From contig NW_019773936.1 in the NCBI RefSeq assembly GCF_001039355.2, positions 176,872 to 236,318 of the forward strand: a stretch of 59,447 nucleotides of DNA, read 5' to 3'. This stretch comes from Lingula anatina. Lineage: Eukaryota; Brachiopoda; Lingulata; Lingulida; Lingulidae. Under the pieces are notes generated by a model. That model had not been told where the DNA came from and made no database searches. It saw only the letters and a program-made list of their open reading frames with translations. The first letter of the stretch is position 1; every line of letters starts with the position of its first letter. Made by a program: the position numbers and the translations under genes. Below are positions 27,876 to 41,592 of the stretch, piece by piece.

Positions 27876-30557
27876 CCAAACAGGTGCACTTCTGTATCGC
27901 TAAGGCGTAACGTTCGGTGTGGAAAGGTCTTATGTGAGCATTTCAAAAGTTAATTAAGCTATGACAGTTTGACCCGTAATGTTACAAAGAAAGAGCTAGA
28001 TTTATCATGTACACGTATCCGCCCTGGATACATTGAAAATAAATGCATTACAACGTGACTGCCATCTTTGTCTGCAAGAAGCTGAAGGCGGCTGTTAACA
28101 TGTCGCTGACATGTCGAAAATCTCTTATCAGAGAATAGCAGAATTTAGGGATGCGTTGTGTTTAGACTCTTTTGTGTGATTTTGATTTATTTACGGCGAT
28201 GTTTTCATCACGGTTGTTTTTCCCTCAGCGACTTTTACCGAGTATGGCAAGAAGCCTTTAACGGTAATAAATCACACGAACCTGTGCTCATTCTAATCAC
28301 GACTGAAAGCAACAGTTGTGTCATTTTTCTTTGAAGCGGTTTCGTATGAAGAATAAAAAATAGCGCGTCGTGTTACGTTCATATTGGTAGAACAACATAA
28401 AGAAGCATTTTTTCTAGAAGTATGAATTGGACCCATTTAAATTTTACAGGCATCATAATGAAATAAAAACGAACATTAGAAAGCATTAACTGATCTACTT
28501 AAAGACGTTTATGCCTTAAGGGTAAAATAATATGAATTTAATAAACTGCCGATCTTTCAATTCAGAACATTTCGTGTTACGTGACCCTCCTTTCATCATG
28601 TTTAACAAAAATAAAGACCTAAGCCCACTGAATATAAATCACTAACTAAAATTTTGTTATACCAAGAGGTAGGGAAAGCTGGAATCCGCAGGATACGCAG
28701 TGTACTTATATACATGTAAAATATCAATAAACACCCTCTGGTTCAATTAACATTTTACTTCGCCCACCTTAATTTGCACTCTTTAACACTTATATTTCTG
28801 TGAAAATTATAGCGTTTCGTACACAATGGAGGTGCACCAGGAAATGACTGTGTTCCTAAAATACTGCCATCTGCATTGAAATGCATTGTCAGTACACGCT
28901 ACCCAATCGACGCATTGATCCCAATTATACTTTACTAAAGTGCCATTATCTGGCTCTGAACGAATAGATTCTCTAGATATTTCAATTAATGTTCATCGCC
29001 GAAGCCTCTGTGGATCACTGATGGTGCCGTTTTCAGCAATTCCCATAATTGGTTTGACATGCAGGATATTTCACTTTTAAAATAGCACTCCCTAACTATA
29101 AAATCATTGCTAAACCCCCAACTAGAGTGAAAGAGAGGAGGGGCTGAAGGAGAGGTTAAAGAGAAATTGTTCTACTTCTATTTTAAAGTAGCGGATGCGT
29201 GATCGTAAATCCCACTTTTTAGTGGTGTGTGTGTAGGGGAGGGGGTTATATATGCAACTTATGCAAGCGTGTCTCCCTTCGTGCAACCTCTGGTTTTCCC
29301 ACTCCCATTTCGACTCAGTTACCTTCGAAAAAGTTAAATCGGGGCGCAATTGGTTCTGTTCCCATTTTTTTTCTCGAAATATCAAGAGGTGAAAAAGAAA
29401 GAAAGGAAGCAAGAATATGTTACTCCGGAGAAACATGCCTTGGACACGGTAAATTCATATTTCATTGGACAATGGTGACGTAAAATTTTGTTTCCACAGC
29501 GGACATTGACCCCAATTTTCATTATGAATGTGTGGCATTTATATATATGAAGAACGACTGATTCTGTAATAACTGGTCAAATCAAATCGCGGAAAACGAA
29601 GCAATAATAATTGCTATTAATTCGATTTGTAATATAGCAGCCTACAGTTGATCATACAAAATGTGTTGGAAAACGCTTTGTTTGCTTCGTTGGCAATAGC
29701 CAATGTGGTGGTGCATTAGCGAATACAATTAGTCTCGTTACCGTATAATTTCAATCAATCATTTAAATTTAATCAAGTTGACTGAAAAGAGCAGAGAAAT
29801 TTATTGAAGAAGGCGTTAGTTTCATTTTCCGCGGTAGCACTTTTAAATAATATATGCAGACGCGTGCTGAAGCATTTTGGGGTGGCACAAATTGAAGAAG
29901 ACATTATTGGTTTGCTTCCTTCAGTAAGCGTAGTGTACAATGTAGTGGCCAAAATGTCTACAAACCAAAGCTAAAAGAAAACAAAGTACTCATCGACCGT
30001 GGTCAGTCAACAGTTATAAGTGTATCGGAAAACCTTCAAGTTGGAAAAAGCCATCACCGACTCAGTGTGCATGCATTGCATAAGACAGGATATGATTGAT
30101 GGTCCCTGATGCGCTTTTAGTGGAGCTACAACAGGGACCTTATTTCCTTTTTAAAAAACATATCTCTTCTGGTGCGCTCGGTGGAGAAATGTCACCCAGA
30201 ACGCCGCTTCCATCTTATACTAATGACTGTAATGCATGTACAGACCTAATGATTCTTGCCTTGCATGATGAGATGGCCTATAAGTGGTTTCTAATGCGTT
30301 TTTCCGAACTATCAAAAAAAAAAAACGTTTCCCCGTTTGGTCGAGGACACGATCGAGTTATAAGTACATGTACCTTGCGATACATATGCACAACTTCCAG
30401 ATAAATTTTAGGTTACATAATTAGCCTAGCTTTGACTACTACTTATTTTTGTGGGGACACATCGTATTCAAGTAGAGTTTGTTCGTAAAAAAACAGACAC
30501 ACTATCAACCCTAACACCAATATAGGAAATGAGGGGTAGTTAGAAGGGTCTGAAGGT

Positions 30558-30559
<2 letters not shown>

Positions 30560-30595
<36 letters not shown>
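30560..30595. repeat. (AT)n microsatellite
   Basis: Uninterrupted AT run of about 36 bases. Confidence 0.95.
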
Positions 30596-30599
<4 letters not shown>

Positions 30600-30985
30600 T
30601 ATTTCAATTGAGATGAATAAAATCTTTCCATTGCCTTAAGCTGTAGTTATAAATAAACAACGAACACATTTCAAATCATGAGGCAAAATAAATTAGTCTG
30701 TGGGGACAGGTAAGGACATGCATGGGATCATAAAAACTAGATATATAGAAATATTAATGGATTTGCTCTGTTGCTCCAGACGACTGATAAACAAAAGGAA
30801 GATAAACAGTCCATTTGTTTCTCATAAATATATTACCACTGACGTACAGTTATACTTTTAATAGATCTCTCACGAGCTAGAAAATGACAATGTCAAATTT
30901 AGTACCATTGATTCAACAAGAAAAATTATGCGGGGATCGTGTTTTTCTCGCTTAATTTGAATAGCGAAATAAGCTATGATATATA

Positions 30986-31182
30986 CCGCGTTTACAACCA
31001 AATGTGATCCGGAGACTAACAGATGCGCGGATCAAATATGGCCGACCCACTTGAAAACTTGCCGCGTCATTCTCAAGAGGCATCTATTCAGCGTCTATTA
31101 AGGGATTATGCCACAAACTTTCAAGTAAGTCGGCCATATTTGATCCGCAGATAGGTTAGTCTAACAGGCTATGAATGCGACC
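30986..31182. mobile_element. Palindromic MITE, about 200 bp
   Basis: The arms pair: GCGGATCAAATATGGCCGA near 31035-31053 and TCGGCCATATTTGATCCGC near 31130-31149 are exact inverted repeats, and the outer arms pair imperfectly (AGACTAAC on each side; CGCGTTTA against CGCATTCA). The left arm matches the element at 13.57 kb (GATCCG-GACTAAC-GCGGAT order), so this is a family. Confidence 0.75.
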
Positions 31183-32756
31183 TTTCAAGGCTCTTTTTTT
31201 TTAACCTGTATGCATCAGTTTAGTCTGAGCGGCGTGATATTAATTTAATTGTATGCACAAAAAGCTTCATCCGTAAAATATGCACCGGGACAAACACAAA
31301 CCATTCAGTTGCACGCATTTAATATTAATTCGTTTTCAACCAGGTCTTTAATGAAAAATCAAAGTGGTTACCATGGAAACTGCAGGATACCGTGCTGTTC
31401 TGTACCAAGAATGCTGAAAACATGACGTAATTAACAGCGCTTATTAAACACATTTTAATTCAAATGTTTTTTCTTTTGATCACTTAAAATAACTAACGTG
31501 GCATTGAATGGCTATTCTTCAGCTGGTAATTAATTAATAAACATCGTTCACACATTTCTATTATACAACATATCTATTATACAACATGTGTATCTCGAAT
31601 ATAATTCATAATAACTGCCACGTATGGGAAGACTATAATTGTCCTAAGAGGCCAATGATGCAATTTTAGAGTAACTCGTTATTTCCAACATCATTTCGCA
31701 CTCAATACAATATGAAATTAGAAATAGATTAGCTAAGGGCTACGTCATTCTCCAGACGAAGTTTTCATCCGTTTCTGACAGTTTTGAAGCCTAAAACTGA
31801 GCCTTGAGTGCACTCTTTCCTTAGGCGACTTAATTGAATATATGAGACAACCATGCAGCTGCTTATGATTGTGGAAGAGCACTTCGTTTTCAGTCATTTG
31901 TCATATATTTGTATGAGTAGGTGAAAAAAAACACAGCAATCTGTTACTGAAAAGCGTGATGTATAATGGGACTATGAAATGGGAGAAACGTTTTCTCCTA
32001 TTTCATATTTCAAACAGACGACAGCTAACATAAACATGGAGCCTCCCTAGCGATTTTTGACGGTTTTATCACGCAAAGCCACTGATGTAAATAACGGTTC
32101 AACGTATTAATGGCAATAGTTGGTCCTTGTTCCAAAGGATTAACGAATAAATCGATTCGAAAGTTATATACAGCATATGGTGTATATATTGAGAAATATT
32201 TTCCCGTGTGTAAAGCTGGTAAAAATAAGACGTTTCTATTAAAGAGGGCAATATTGGATAGGGCAATTTACTTTTTGTACAGTGTACCGGTCGGGTAATA
32301 ATTTTCATTTTTCAAATACAGTTTGAGGTTGATTGTGGTGATTAAAAAGCTATTATGCCCTCCATGTCTTCCCTGGAGAGTGAATGTATGCGGTTTAGCT
32401 GTGGAATCCAACGTACATGTACGTTGTGATTATATGTTACATTATGTTAAAATCAATATTTAAGTTATTCTTGGTCATGGAGTGCCTAAATGGCAAAATA
32501 ATAAAATACTTTCTGTACGGGGGTATGGTACATATGTGGTCATTGCAAATCAAATTGTACTGGATTATAGAAACTGTTCGTCTTCCGGTCTGTAGGTTGG
32601 GGGTATTACTGAATGCGATCTATTTTAACATACTTCACATGTTTGAAGGACAAGTCACAGTTAGTGACAACCGAATCTGTTTAACTCCAAACGGTACCAT
32701 GGACATGGCGTTTCTGAGTAAAGAGGACTTTTTAAAGCTACATGCAGTCAATATAC

Positions 32757-32817
32757 AGCATCATCGGCATCATTATCAGCATCATCATCAACATAAACAT
32801 CACCACCATCGATCATC
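32757..32817. repeat. (CAT/CAC)n trinucleotide-like tract
   Basis: Irregular CAT, CAG and CAC triplets. They give a His-rich stretch in the plus-strand ORF 32417-32914, which has no recognisable domain. Confidence 0.7.
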
Positions 32818-34261
32818 GTTTGTGTTAGTCATTAAAAGACTACTGTATTATTGCGCTGCGAACTGCTTCTGTCCATTGCTGGTGTCCGTTAAGCAGATAC
32901 GCACACGTAAATGATAAAACCTACTAAATACAGTTAAAGGGCCGAAGCGAACCGTAAGGCGCTAAATGGCCTCATTGTAACGTTTGTCACACAAGTCATA
33001 CGTGCAATTCATACGCAGCCCCAGGAGAATGAAGGGGCGAAGAATGAAGGGTAATTGGACGTCGAGGCGCAGTAATGCAGCAACTGGTTGACAGGAAACA
33101 AATCCATTAACTTGGACTGGACTAAACCATTTTCTTGTGTAAAAAAAAGATCCACCCTATAACCAGTTGCAAAAACTAACGAAAGAATTCAACTGGTTAT
33201 CAGGTGTACGTAGTAGTTAATTAGTTGCAGAAAAGGAACGCTGGTGTTTCAATCAAAACCTCAGCATGGAGTGACATCCACTTCCTTCAGTTCTGTCCTT
33301 TAAGGTGTCGCCAATAGATACTTTGTGTCAGCCGCTTAAGATAACATGCCTCCAAAGGCTCGCACAGACGAACTTATCAAACAAAATTAATGAAATGCTG
33401 AACTTTGGAACCGCCTTAATTTACCAGTACATACACGGAATTTATCCGATTCGGGCATTTTTAAATACACATTTAAGAAATAGAAACCAATAGAAATACA
33501 AACATACTATTGGGATACTGCTGAGTCTCAGAAGCGCTCCCAACATAAGAACCATACTGGCAGATTTCAGTATTTGTGATATTCTGAACAATATGCACAT
33601 GTGCAAAAGCAAGGGTTCAGGGGAAGCACCATGTATTTCTCTCGCTTAAGATACGTACCTGGCCTGTATATAAAAAGACCATCAGAGACCAATGTTTCGT
33701 AGACTTGGGATGGCAGGGCAAGCTTAATATCATGTATGTACTATAAATTTATGTACCAATGTAATTTGAAAAGGTATTCTTGCGGTACAGAAAATGCCAA
33801 ATCAGATACCAGTTGGAATTTGCCACCTGACCTAACTAATGACATTTTACACACGCTGTAGTCAAGGCGTGCAATATTTTTTTGCAATAGATAACAACCA
33901 GGTCATATGCTCTATTGAAAGGGCACTAGGAGATAGTGTCATGCCTTTATAGAATAACTCCAGGAAATGAAATTGAGTTAAGGCTATCGCAAAGGTGGGG
34001 GGAGTAGAATTAGTAGTAATGGAAACTTATTTAAAACGCTCTAATGGTGGTCGTGCCTCCAAAGGATGGCGCATGCAGTGTAATTTTTTTTCAATTATTT
34101 TTTATATTTTAATTCCAAACAAAAAAGTCACTAAATGATTAAAAGAGGCTAAATATGCTCTCTTGGAAAAGTCAAATATTTCTAGAGAAAACATCAACTT
34201 GCTATTCATTTGCACATTTAGCACAGTACCAATAGGCCCCTATAATTTACCTCCAGCTTAC

Positions 34262-34973
34262 CTGTGAATGTCGTCCCTATTCGTTCTCGAAACAAATATC
34301 CAAGATCCCTATTAACCTTTTTGTCCAGATCTTCATAATTAGAGCCAGGGTATGACTTAAACATATCATTCACTCCAGATGCGATAAATTTACACAGGTC
34401 TTTAGATACGTAGTCCTGGCCTTGTTTGCTGTACATAAGGAACATCTTTTTCCAAGAATGCTGCTTAAGAACGGTAATCATGAACAGACTCAGCGATTGA
34501 CACGTAAATCCTATCCGTGTCAGAGTCGGGTACATGTTACTGCGAAGGACCCGGAACTCATTGGAACTCCCTCCCGCTGTGATTATAGGCATAGTCCAGT
34601 ATTTGGCTTGGCGCGCAACGGGGGCCAGGGAATAATCGCATATCGGGCCCAAAAACGCGTGCACTTGTTTAAGAATTAAGTGGTAGTGAATGGCCTGAGC
34701 AATGCCCTCGGCGATGTCGCATTTTGAATCGGTATACTGGACAACGAGGGTGTAGTTCTCCGGAAGGTATTTGGCGCTGTTTTCCACGGCAATTTTGGCG
34801 GCTGAAGACACTTTGGGAATAGAAAACCGGTACTTGGACCTCGGCAAAATAGAAGTAAGATAGATTTTCATTCCGGATGGATTCTGCTCGGACGACGTGT
34901 AATTACACTCGACCGCCATGTGATAATTTGTTAATAAAACACTCAGAAGTGTGAAGCACAGACTTGCCTGCAT
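34262..34973 (-). CDS. Exon B: first coding exon of a second natriuretic peptide receptor / receptor guanylate cyclase-like protein
   Basis: Paralogue of exon A, 237 codons plus one base. It begins at the ATG at 34973 and has a hydrophobic signal-peptide core at residues 4-16. AFLGPICDYSLAPVARQAKYW spans residues 106-126, with PIITAGG (129-135) and MYPTLTRIG (147-155). Cysteines C85 and C112 fit the first conserved disulphide and C194 fits the third family cysteine. C23 and C158 are extra. Sequons are at N24 and N73. The donor TTCACAG|GTAAGC at 34262/34261 is strong and in phase 1. A second GT (GAG|GTAAAT) lies 10 bases further on. A TATA box about 60 bases upstream of the ATG suggests its own promoter and a 5' UTR of roughly 30 bases. 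It shares CDIAEG, PVARQAK, MYPTLTR and GQD with exon C, so those two look like the closer pair. Downstream exons were not found in the 27 kb before exon A. Confidence 0.85.
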
Positions 34974-35031
34974 TTTGCCTGATGTCCAGAAGGCCTAATA
35001 TGTCTGGTGGTACCGGGCTTGTGTTTCACGG

Positions 35032-35038
35032 TTATATA
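35032..35038 (-). promoter_or_regulatory. TATA box for exon B
   Basis: The minus strand reads TATATAA here, inside a GTTATATAAC palindrome, about 60 bases upstream of the exon B ATG. A start site some 25-30 bases downstream would leave a 5' UTR of about 30 bases with no upstream intron. The motif match is direct; its use is inferred. Confidence 0.5.
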
Positions 35039-35805
35039 ACGCCACGCAAACGCATGTGCTACGATTTTGTCTAATAACGCCGATACGGAACTTACTCATT
35101 ATAGATCGAATTTCATGTGCAATCGATCATTCTGTCAACAATTACCTCTCTGATGATAATTGTCTCGAGTGATAATTGTTGCTGTTACCGTTGATCCTGG
35201 AATTCTCTATTCAACACCAATGGGATGCAATTGATCTACTGTAGCTAGCCAGCACTACACGTCTTAATAGAGAAACCGTTTCCAGTGCACTGATTTTCTA
35301 GACAGAGTGACGATGTGAGCTGGTACTAAAACGATGTGAACAGATGTTTTTCTCGCCGATTCACTGTATGCCGACTTCAACAATGGTTTCTGAGAGTGTC
35401 AACTTTACACATGGAGTCTCCGCCCACCTCGTCAGCATTGTTTCTGTTCGCAGCCAATGACAAGGAGTATTTGTGTGCCGCAAGCGGGAAGCAGTAATTA
35501 CAAGGCCCGTCGCACGCACATAAATAAACCAGGATCCATTTGTGAGGAAACAAATATGATGAGGTTTGAACCTGTAGAAGCGAACCTTCTGCTCTGAACA
35601 TCGCCATTGCTTGTAAAATCAAGCTAACACAATATTACATGTCTCCAGTGGCTCGTACAAATGTTCAGAAACATCTGCACAGATGAAACGCGCACATGCA
35701 CACTTGATTACTAGCACACGCACACACATACACGTACATATAAAATATACGTTCTGCACTCCAATCCAACTTCCACGTAAACACATGCCCACGCATACAC
35801 ACGAG

Positions 35806-35808
<3 letters not shown>

Positions 35809-35867
<59 letters not shown>
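35809..35867. repeat. (AG)n microsatellite upstream of exon B
   Basis: Uninterrupted AG run of about 59 bases, roughly 0.85 kb upstream of the exon B start on the minus strand (where it reads CT). The Ser-Leu ORFs across it are artefacts. Confidence 0.95.
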
Positions 35868-35869
<2 letters not shown>

Positions 35870-38800
35870 AATCTAGGACGCACGCGTTTTGAAACAATTA
35901 TTCAAGTACCACGGTAGTTGAACTGCTCGGACTACAGATTGCTACCTTACGTTTTTTTCAACAAGATTTCCAATCCATTTTAACACACGATTCGTGTTGA
36001 CAATATTTCACACAGCATTATCCGACAGTTGGTGACGTGACAAGATGTATCACCACCTGTTTCTCTGGTTAACAATGTACACGGGACGCGCTAGAGGTAT
36101 TAAAATTGGCCTTACAGTGACAATGCATCAATTATTCACAGCCATGCCTTTACAATATATCAATATGTATGCATTAACCTGGATGCTTTATATATTCCAA
36201 TTAAGGGTATAATGCATTTTATAATGCATTTCCATTTGTATTTTTAACCGTACTTCATATTTCATTTGTGTTTTCATTTTATAACACGAAAATCCACTCC
36301 CATGTCCATAGGATTTTCAGTTTGGAGACATTGTTATTATTTGTCAGGCTTGCGGTGCCTCATGTCGCATGACAGGTAGACTTATTCTCTCTCTATTTTT
36401 TTCTACAACGCAATTTAATCTACCGTAATGTACTGAGTAATTTGGTTTCCTTTACCACTTCTCATGATACATTCGATTGTCGGATGTAATTGCGTCTTAA
36501 TGGCCTATTTAGAATTGGTTAAACTGTGCCGCCGGGTTTTGTGATGGACTTCTAAGTATACTGTTAACTACGGAGGATTGTCTAATATTGTTTTGTAATG
36601 TAATTGGAATCGTGAGTACTGTCAACGGTGAGATTCTGTCCCGCATCCATTCCTTTTCTTCTTTGATTGGGACTTGATTGAATAACCCCACGGTCTGATG
36701 GCTATAATGTGAGAGATAATGTAAGCACCAGAAAAACCACATAGGCATGAGAGTGCTTTTCTGTTATGTACGTGTATCGTACCATTTGATCTGGGCACAC
36801 CTAACAATTCGACGGTTTCTCTATTGAATATTGAAAGCTAAAAGTGATATACCGGTAGGTGAATACCCATTTGTTTGATTGCACTTTTTTATTCGGTAAT
36901 TTTGTGGTCCACAAAAATAAATAGATTAATAAATAAATCTTATCTGCGTCCGCGTAGACACATGGAAAACAGTAAACGTATACATGCACATGTACACGGT
37001 AAATTTAGGGTTGATTCTGACCATCAACTAAATCTTGTAGGTTAACGTCGTTAATTTAGATATGTAACGCCATACTGTATACGTGTGGATCCCCACTCCC
37101 GTACTAGTCCCACTTATTGACTAATTTAGTCAAATACTCAATGAATCACAGGACATTTCTACAATCTATTAACTTACACCCACCACTGAATTTCAATTTC
37201 ACCTTGAGGAGGGCTATAAGCGTAGATAAAAGCGAATTCGGCTGCAGCAGACTTCAATTAAGCCACAATTACCACTTGTAGGTAACCGAACGTGGTCATA
37301 CATGAATGGATAATGGTCTGGAGTAAATATGAGCTTCACGAGTTCATGAGATTTCCCACAGATATCCAAGCGATTAGCCCTCTAGGCAACTACAGCAGTA
37401 GGTCAAATTAGACGATCTACTAACTTTTCCAAAAGTCCCGGGAGGGATTTCTGTCACGACGAAATAGCATAGTGATAAATGATCAATTGATTTTTCTAGT
37501 TACCTCAAAAATGAAAACTGAGAACAGAATACCCCGGTGTATTGTAGAACATTTTTTTAATAAAGTCCTTATTCGCGCAATGTTTCGTTGAAGTTCATAG
37601 GAAAATGTCACTAATTCTTCGGGATATACATGTATAACATGGCTATAAAGCCCCCTTACATGTAACCTCTAGAGATTACATCGAGGGATATGTACCAATG
37701 TACCCATTCTCTCTATCTATGTCTACATCTTATTTAGTTTCCACAATTGATATTGTTAACTGCCAGTCTACTTCTACCTTTCCAAGTATATTTTACATTA
37801 TTAATTATTATTATTATTATTGAAACGAAATGAAACAAAATAACGGAGTGTTAAAAATTAAGGTGTGTCGTTATATACATGCATATTAGTTTTTCAAGAC
37901 GGAAAAAATATTCTCATTATCTTCCTTTAGACAAATTGAACGAACACATGTTTATACATGTGATTGGTGCTTGGATATCCAGTCTTAGCTAGTTGGAAAG
38001 CGTTGTGAAATAACACAATTATCTTTGATTTAACCAACTTCCTTTGGATTTGCAAAAACAGCTGAATAACACTTGACACGAACGAGGGCATTTGTATACC
38101 AAAATTAAAAAAGAAAAGTTCATTGGCTGATTTTGATTTAAATGGACTAGACCAAATTATATGAAATACATCTATATACATTAACCCAGTAAATTTCTAA
38201 CATAAAATATTTGTGTAAAATAAAGTTTGTTGTGTTTGCAAGTATACATATATACTTATACGTTTCGAATGAATGTAATGCTCAGTACATGTTAGTGAGT
38301 CATCTAAGGATTTGTTAATTAACTGCACATCTTTTATGACTTTTATCATTTTACTATGTAATGACTATTGTTCATGGAGAGACACTTTTAATACTTCATA
38401 CAGATATAGCAGAGTTTACAGCGCCGCCATTTTCGAAAAACATCCAAGGGGCATACCTCATTGCAAATGTGTTTTTGTGACACGCATGTCCCTCTTTTGT
38501 ATGCTGTCAACTAAAAGGTATCGGATTTATTTATCAGTACTATGAAAGCATGTTCAATAAGGGTTATTCTCTTTCCAATTTGATAGCTGCACCATCCTAA
38601 TCCGTTTTGCTCCAATTACGTTACATATATCATAAAGGTAATGCACACGGCACATGGCACGGCATATGCAATTAGCAATGCTCTTTGCGCCAGAATATAC
38701 TGACCTTTTGAAATCAAATCTCGAAATATGGTATCTGATCCGTCTTTTGAAAGGACAAATGTTTCAATAAGCCGTAATCCTTACAAAATAATGCTTTGGT

Positions 38801-40544
38801 TATCCGCTTATTATTGCGTGCCTAGTTTTGTGGTTACCAGGCAATCTATGTCCATAGGTTTCAATTATTCTTGTAATTGGCCAATGATAGTATTAACTGG
38901 TAATCCAAAGGCCGATAGTTGTTTGTAAAGAATATTTGCAAAGATTAAACAAGCAAGCCTATTGTGACATGTCCCAAAGAAATAAACCCATTTCTGAGGC
39001 ACTAACGCCATCACAGCATTGATTTAAATGACCGTGTGCTGGTCATTTCGGTTCAACTGGTAAGGAATGGGAGCTTTGTTGAATGACATTAATCTGTTTC
39101 TGTGTAAAAGACGTTATACGGCACTCCAAAACCCATGTACTCCATAAAACAACTATGATATCACTTGTGAGGCTGTTTCGTCTCCCAATTCCCCAGGGAA
39201 ACTGAGGGAACAACTGTACCTCGAGATACAAGGCGTTCTATTGTCCTTGTGCACGCCCATAGCAAGCTCTCTGATGCCTGCACGACCATAAATGCGCCCT
39301 AGATTGCAATAAATTTAAGTGTTTCGTGACAACATGTCTCATACGATAAACATTTGTTGAAATACACGTCCTTTGCTATTAGTGGAATTAACTACGATTC
39401 CAAGGCCGTAGAAAGGTTATGTAGGGACCCAAATTACTTTCTTTTTTAATTTCACCGTCGTGTAAGCTTGTAACTCCATCTTTATGTAAGCGCTGCGTGA
39501 TTCGTAACAAACCTAAACCAGAAGCTAGCGTGTGTTTACTGGGTATTTATAGAACAAGATTAGAATCTTAATATCCGTCTTATCTTGTTTGCAAGCAATA
39601 GCTTCCTAGTCAACTGGATATTGTTCATAGAAAATATGTGCATTGTTTTGAAAGTGGGATAACAATGACAGGATTTACCACACAGCAATCTCAAGTTAAA
39701 TCTTGAATGTACTTTTTGTCTTATCGTGCGTGAAGTGCTGCTTTCAATGGGCTCCCTGTCGGTTCCCTGCTGGACACTTTTTATTGTAATTTGGTGATTC
39801 CGGTAATGAAGAAAAACGAAATTAAATTGCAGATAACAAGATGTGATGAAATCTTATTCATTCTCATTTCGACACATTGTGACAGCTACAAAGGGAATGA
39901 GATTAATATCTTCAAGTGACATCGCTTGTAAAAACGGAGAGAAAGCACAGAGCAGACATCAAATAGGAAATACACATAACAATAAGAGATTTTCTCGCCA
40001 GTTTTCACGATGTAATTAGCCATTTCAACTGAATTAAATATCAATATTTCGAGAAATACGCTTGAAATTAAGAGGATGCTATATATTTATCGTGCCAGCC
40101 CAACGCGTTATGTACATTATACAGTGTCTATCCCTAAGAGCGAAATCAAAGCCCAAAATCTGGCAATGCATTTGCTAGCGAATCGTGCCCCTGGCGGGTC
40201 ATGGTTATAAAGGAAGACTAGTGTTTAGTTGCTCCATTTTCTTTAAAAGCCTTTTAGAACTGCAACAAGAAAGAACTCAACCACCTGAGCCAGCACTTGA
40301 AGTGTGTACTATGTGTGATCCTTCTGAAGAACAGTATTCCCGGCGGCGAAAGAAATACGGAAAAGGAACCATTTATTTTGAGAATGGACTGCTGGTCTTA
40401 AGATCTTATAACGGTATTTAATACAGAAAATGCAGCCTAGTGAAAAGAAGACAGCATAGTTAGGTCACAAAATATTGAAGAATCAGAAGGTGTACAGAAA
40501 TATTTTGTCTGCTCGGCCGACGCTTAGAGCAACATATAGTATAT

Positions 40545-40546
<2 letters not shown>

Positions 40547-40581
<35 letters not shown>
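40547..40581. repeat. (GA)n microsatellite
   Basis: Uninterrupted GA run of about 35 bases. Confidence 0.95.
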
Positions 40582-40584
<3 letters not shown>

Positions 40585-41077
40585 AGCCACTGGACAAAGC
40601 GCCATTTTCTACCGCATGTTTTTTTAGAATTAAATGTTACTTATTCACCGGGATGCATCTATCAGAATTAAAGAACGGAAGAATACTTTTAAAAGTTATC
40701 AAATTTCAGGTGAAAATATAGACTATAGACTATACAATGTACGTGGCAAAATTACTGTTCTTTGCTGCTCAACCAATAGGGTTGACATATAAATGGCCGG
40801 GCAAAAAATTAGGATCAGAATTTTCAAATTAAGGCACACTAGATAAACTAATAATTCTAGTTTGGGAATAATCACAATTAATCAAGAAAGTTATAATGCC
40901 TGTCGGAACCAATATCATGTTACATGTAAGTCAATACACACAGAGGTCTCAATAAAAAAACGAGCACATCTAAACCATAAAACCAATTCAATAACGTATC
41001 AGTAAGTGTAATATAACTCAGTTTTCTGTTAAGATAATAATATTAGTAGTTCATTCCGATGACTATCGATTTTTTTT

Positions 41078-41090
41078 CACGTGACACGTG
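41078..41090. promoter_or_regulatory. Double E-box CACGTGACACGTG
   Basis: Two CACGTG hexamers one base apart, again after a T run. It matches the 24538 site in inverted orientation. It lies between exons C and B, while the other lies between B and A. Confidence 0.35.
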
Positions 41091-41572
41091 TTACCAAGGG
41101 ACGCCATTTCGTAAGTTCCTCTCTGAAACAAAATCATACTAATTCATAAAGAACACGATATGCGCCCAAGAACTCGTTTGACTTGTTAATAGTACTAAAT
41201 GGACACATGCCTGTGAATACCACCATACAATTTTGCAACAACTATTCACTAAATACTTCCTGGCATCCTGTCTGTTTCTGGTGCTAGTAGTTAGCATGGG
41301 CATGGTTTTTAAACTAACCAATTGGTAATTAACTACTGTACAAACGTTTATACACAATATGGCGAAAATTCCCCAACACAAGAAATTCCCTGAGACATTG
41401 TTTCGAAAACACGACATTCACGGGTTATTGTTTCCTTTGTAAATTGCATTTGCTGTGGAAACCACATTTGTATATTTATTGACTTGGATGATCTTTTCAG
41501 ACTACAAGTGCAATCTTGTTGCATTCTTCGAGGTACATGTAAGCGATACGACTGCCTGGAGAAGTGTGCGTA

Positions 41573-41592
41573 TGTGTGTGTGTGTGTGTGTG
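41573..41592. repeat. (TG)n microsatellite
   Basis: About ten TG units. Confidence 0.9.

Larger units (their letters stand above)
6827..34261. other. 27-kb stretch between exons A and B with no recognised gene
   Basis: It contains the exon A promoter region at its left end and the start of the exon B intron at its right end. In between are AT-rich sequence, microsatellites, at least four small transposable elements and the minisatellite at 19.3 kb. ORFs here are short, low-complexity or repeat-derived; none has a recognisable domain. Short exons under about 60 codons could be missed by reading alone. Confidence 0.5.

Noticed and set aside
32417-32914. Plus-strand 165-codon ORF with His tract
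   Set aside because: The His tract is a CAT/CAC triplet repeat and the rest has no recognisable domain or coding-like composition.
35619-35897. Ser-Leu repeat ORFs and matching Arg-Glu ORF on the other strand
   Set aside because: They are translations of the AG/CT microsatellite at 35809-35867.
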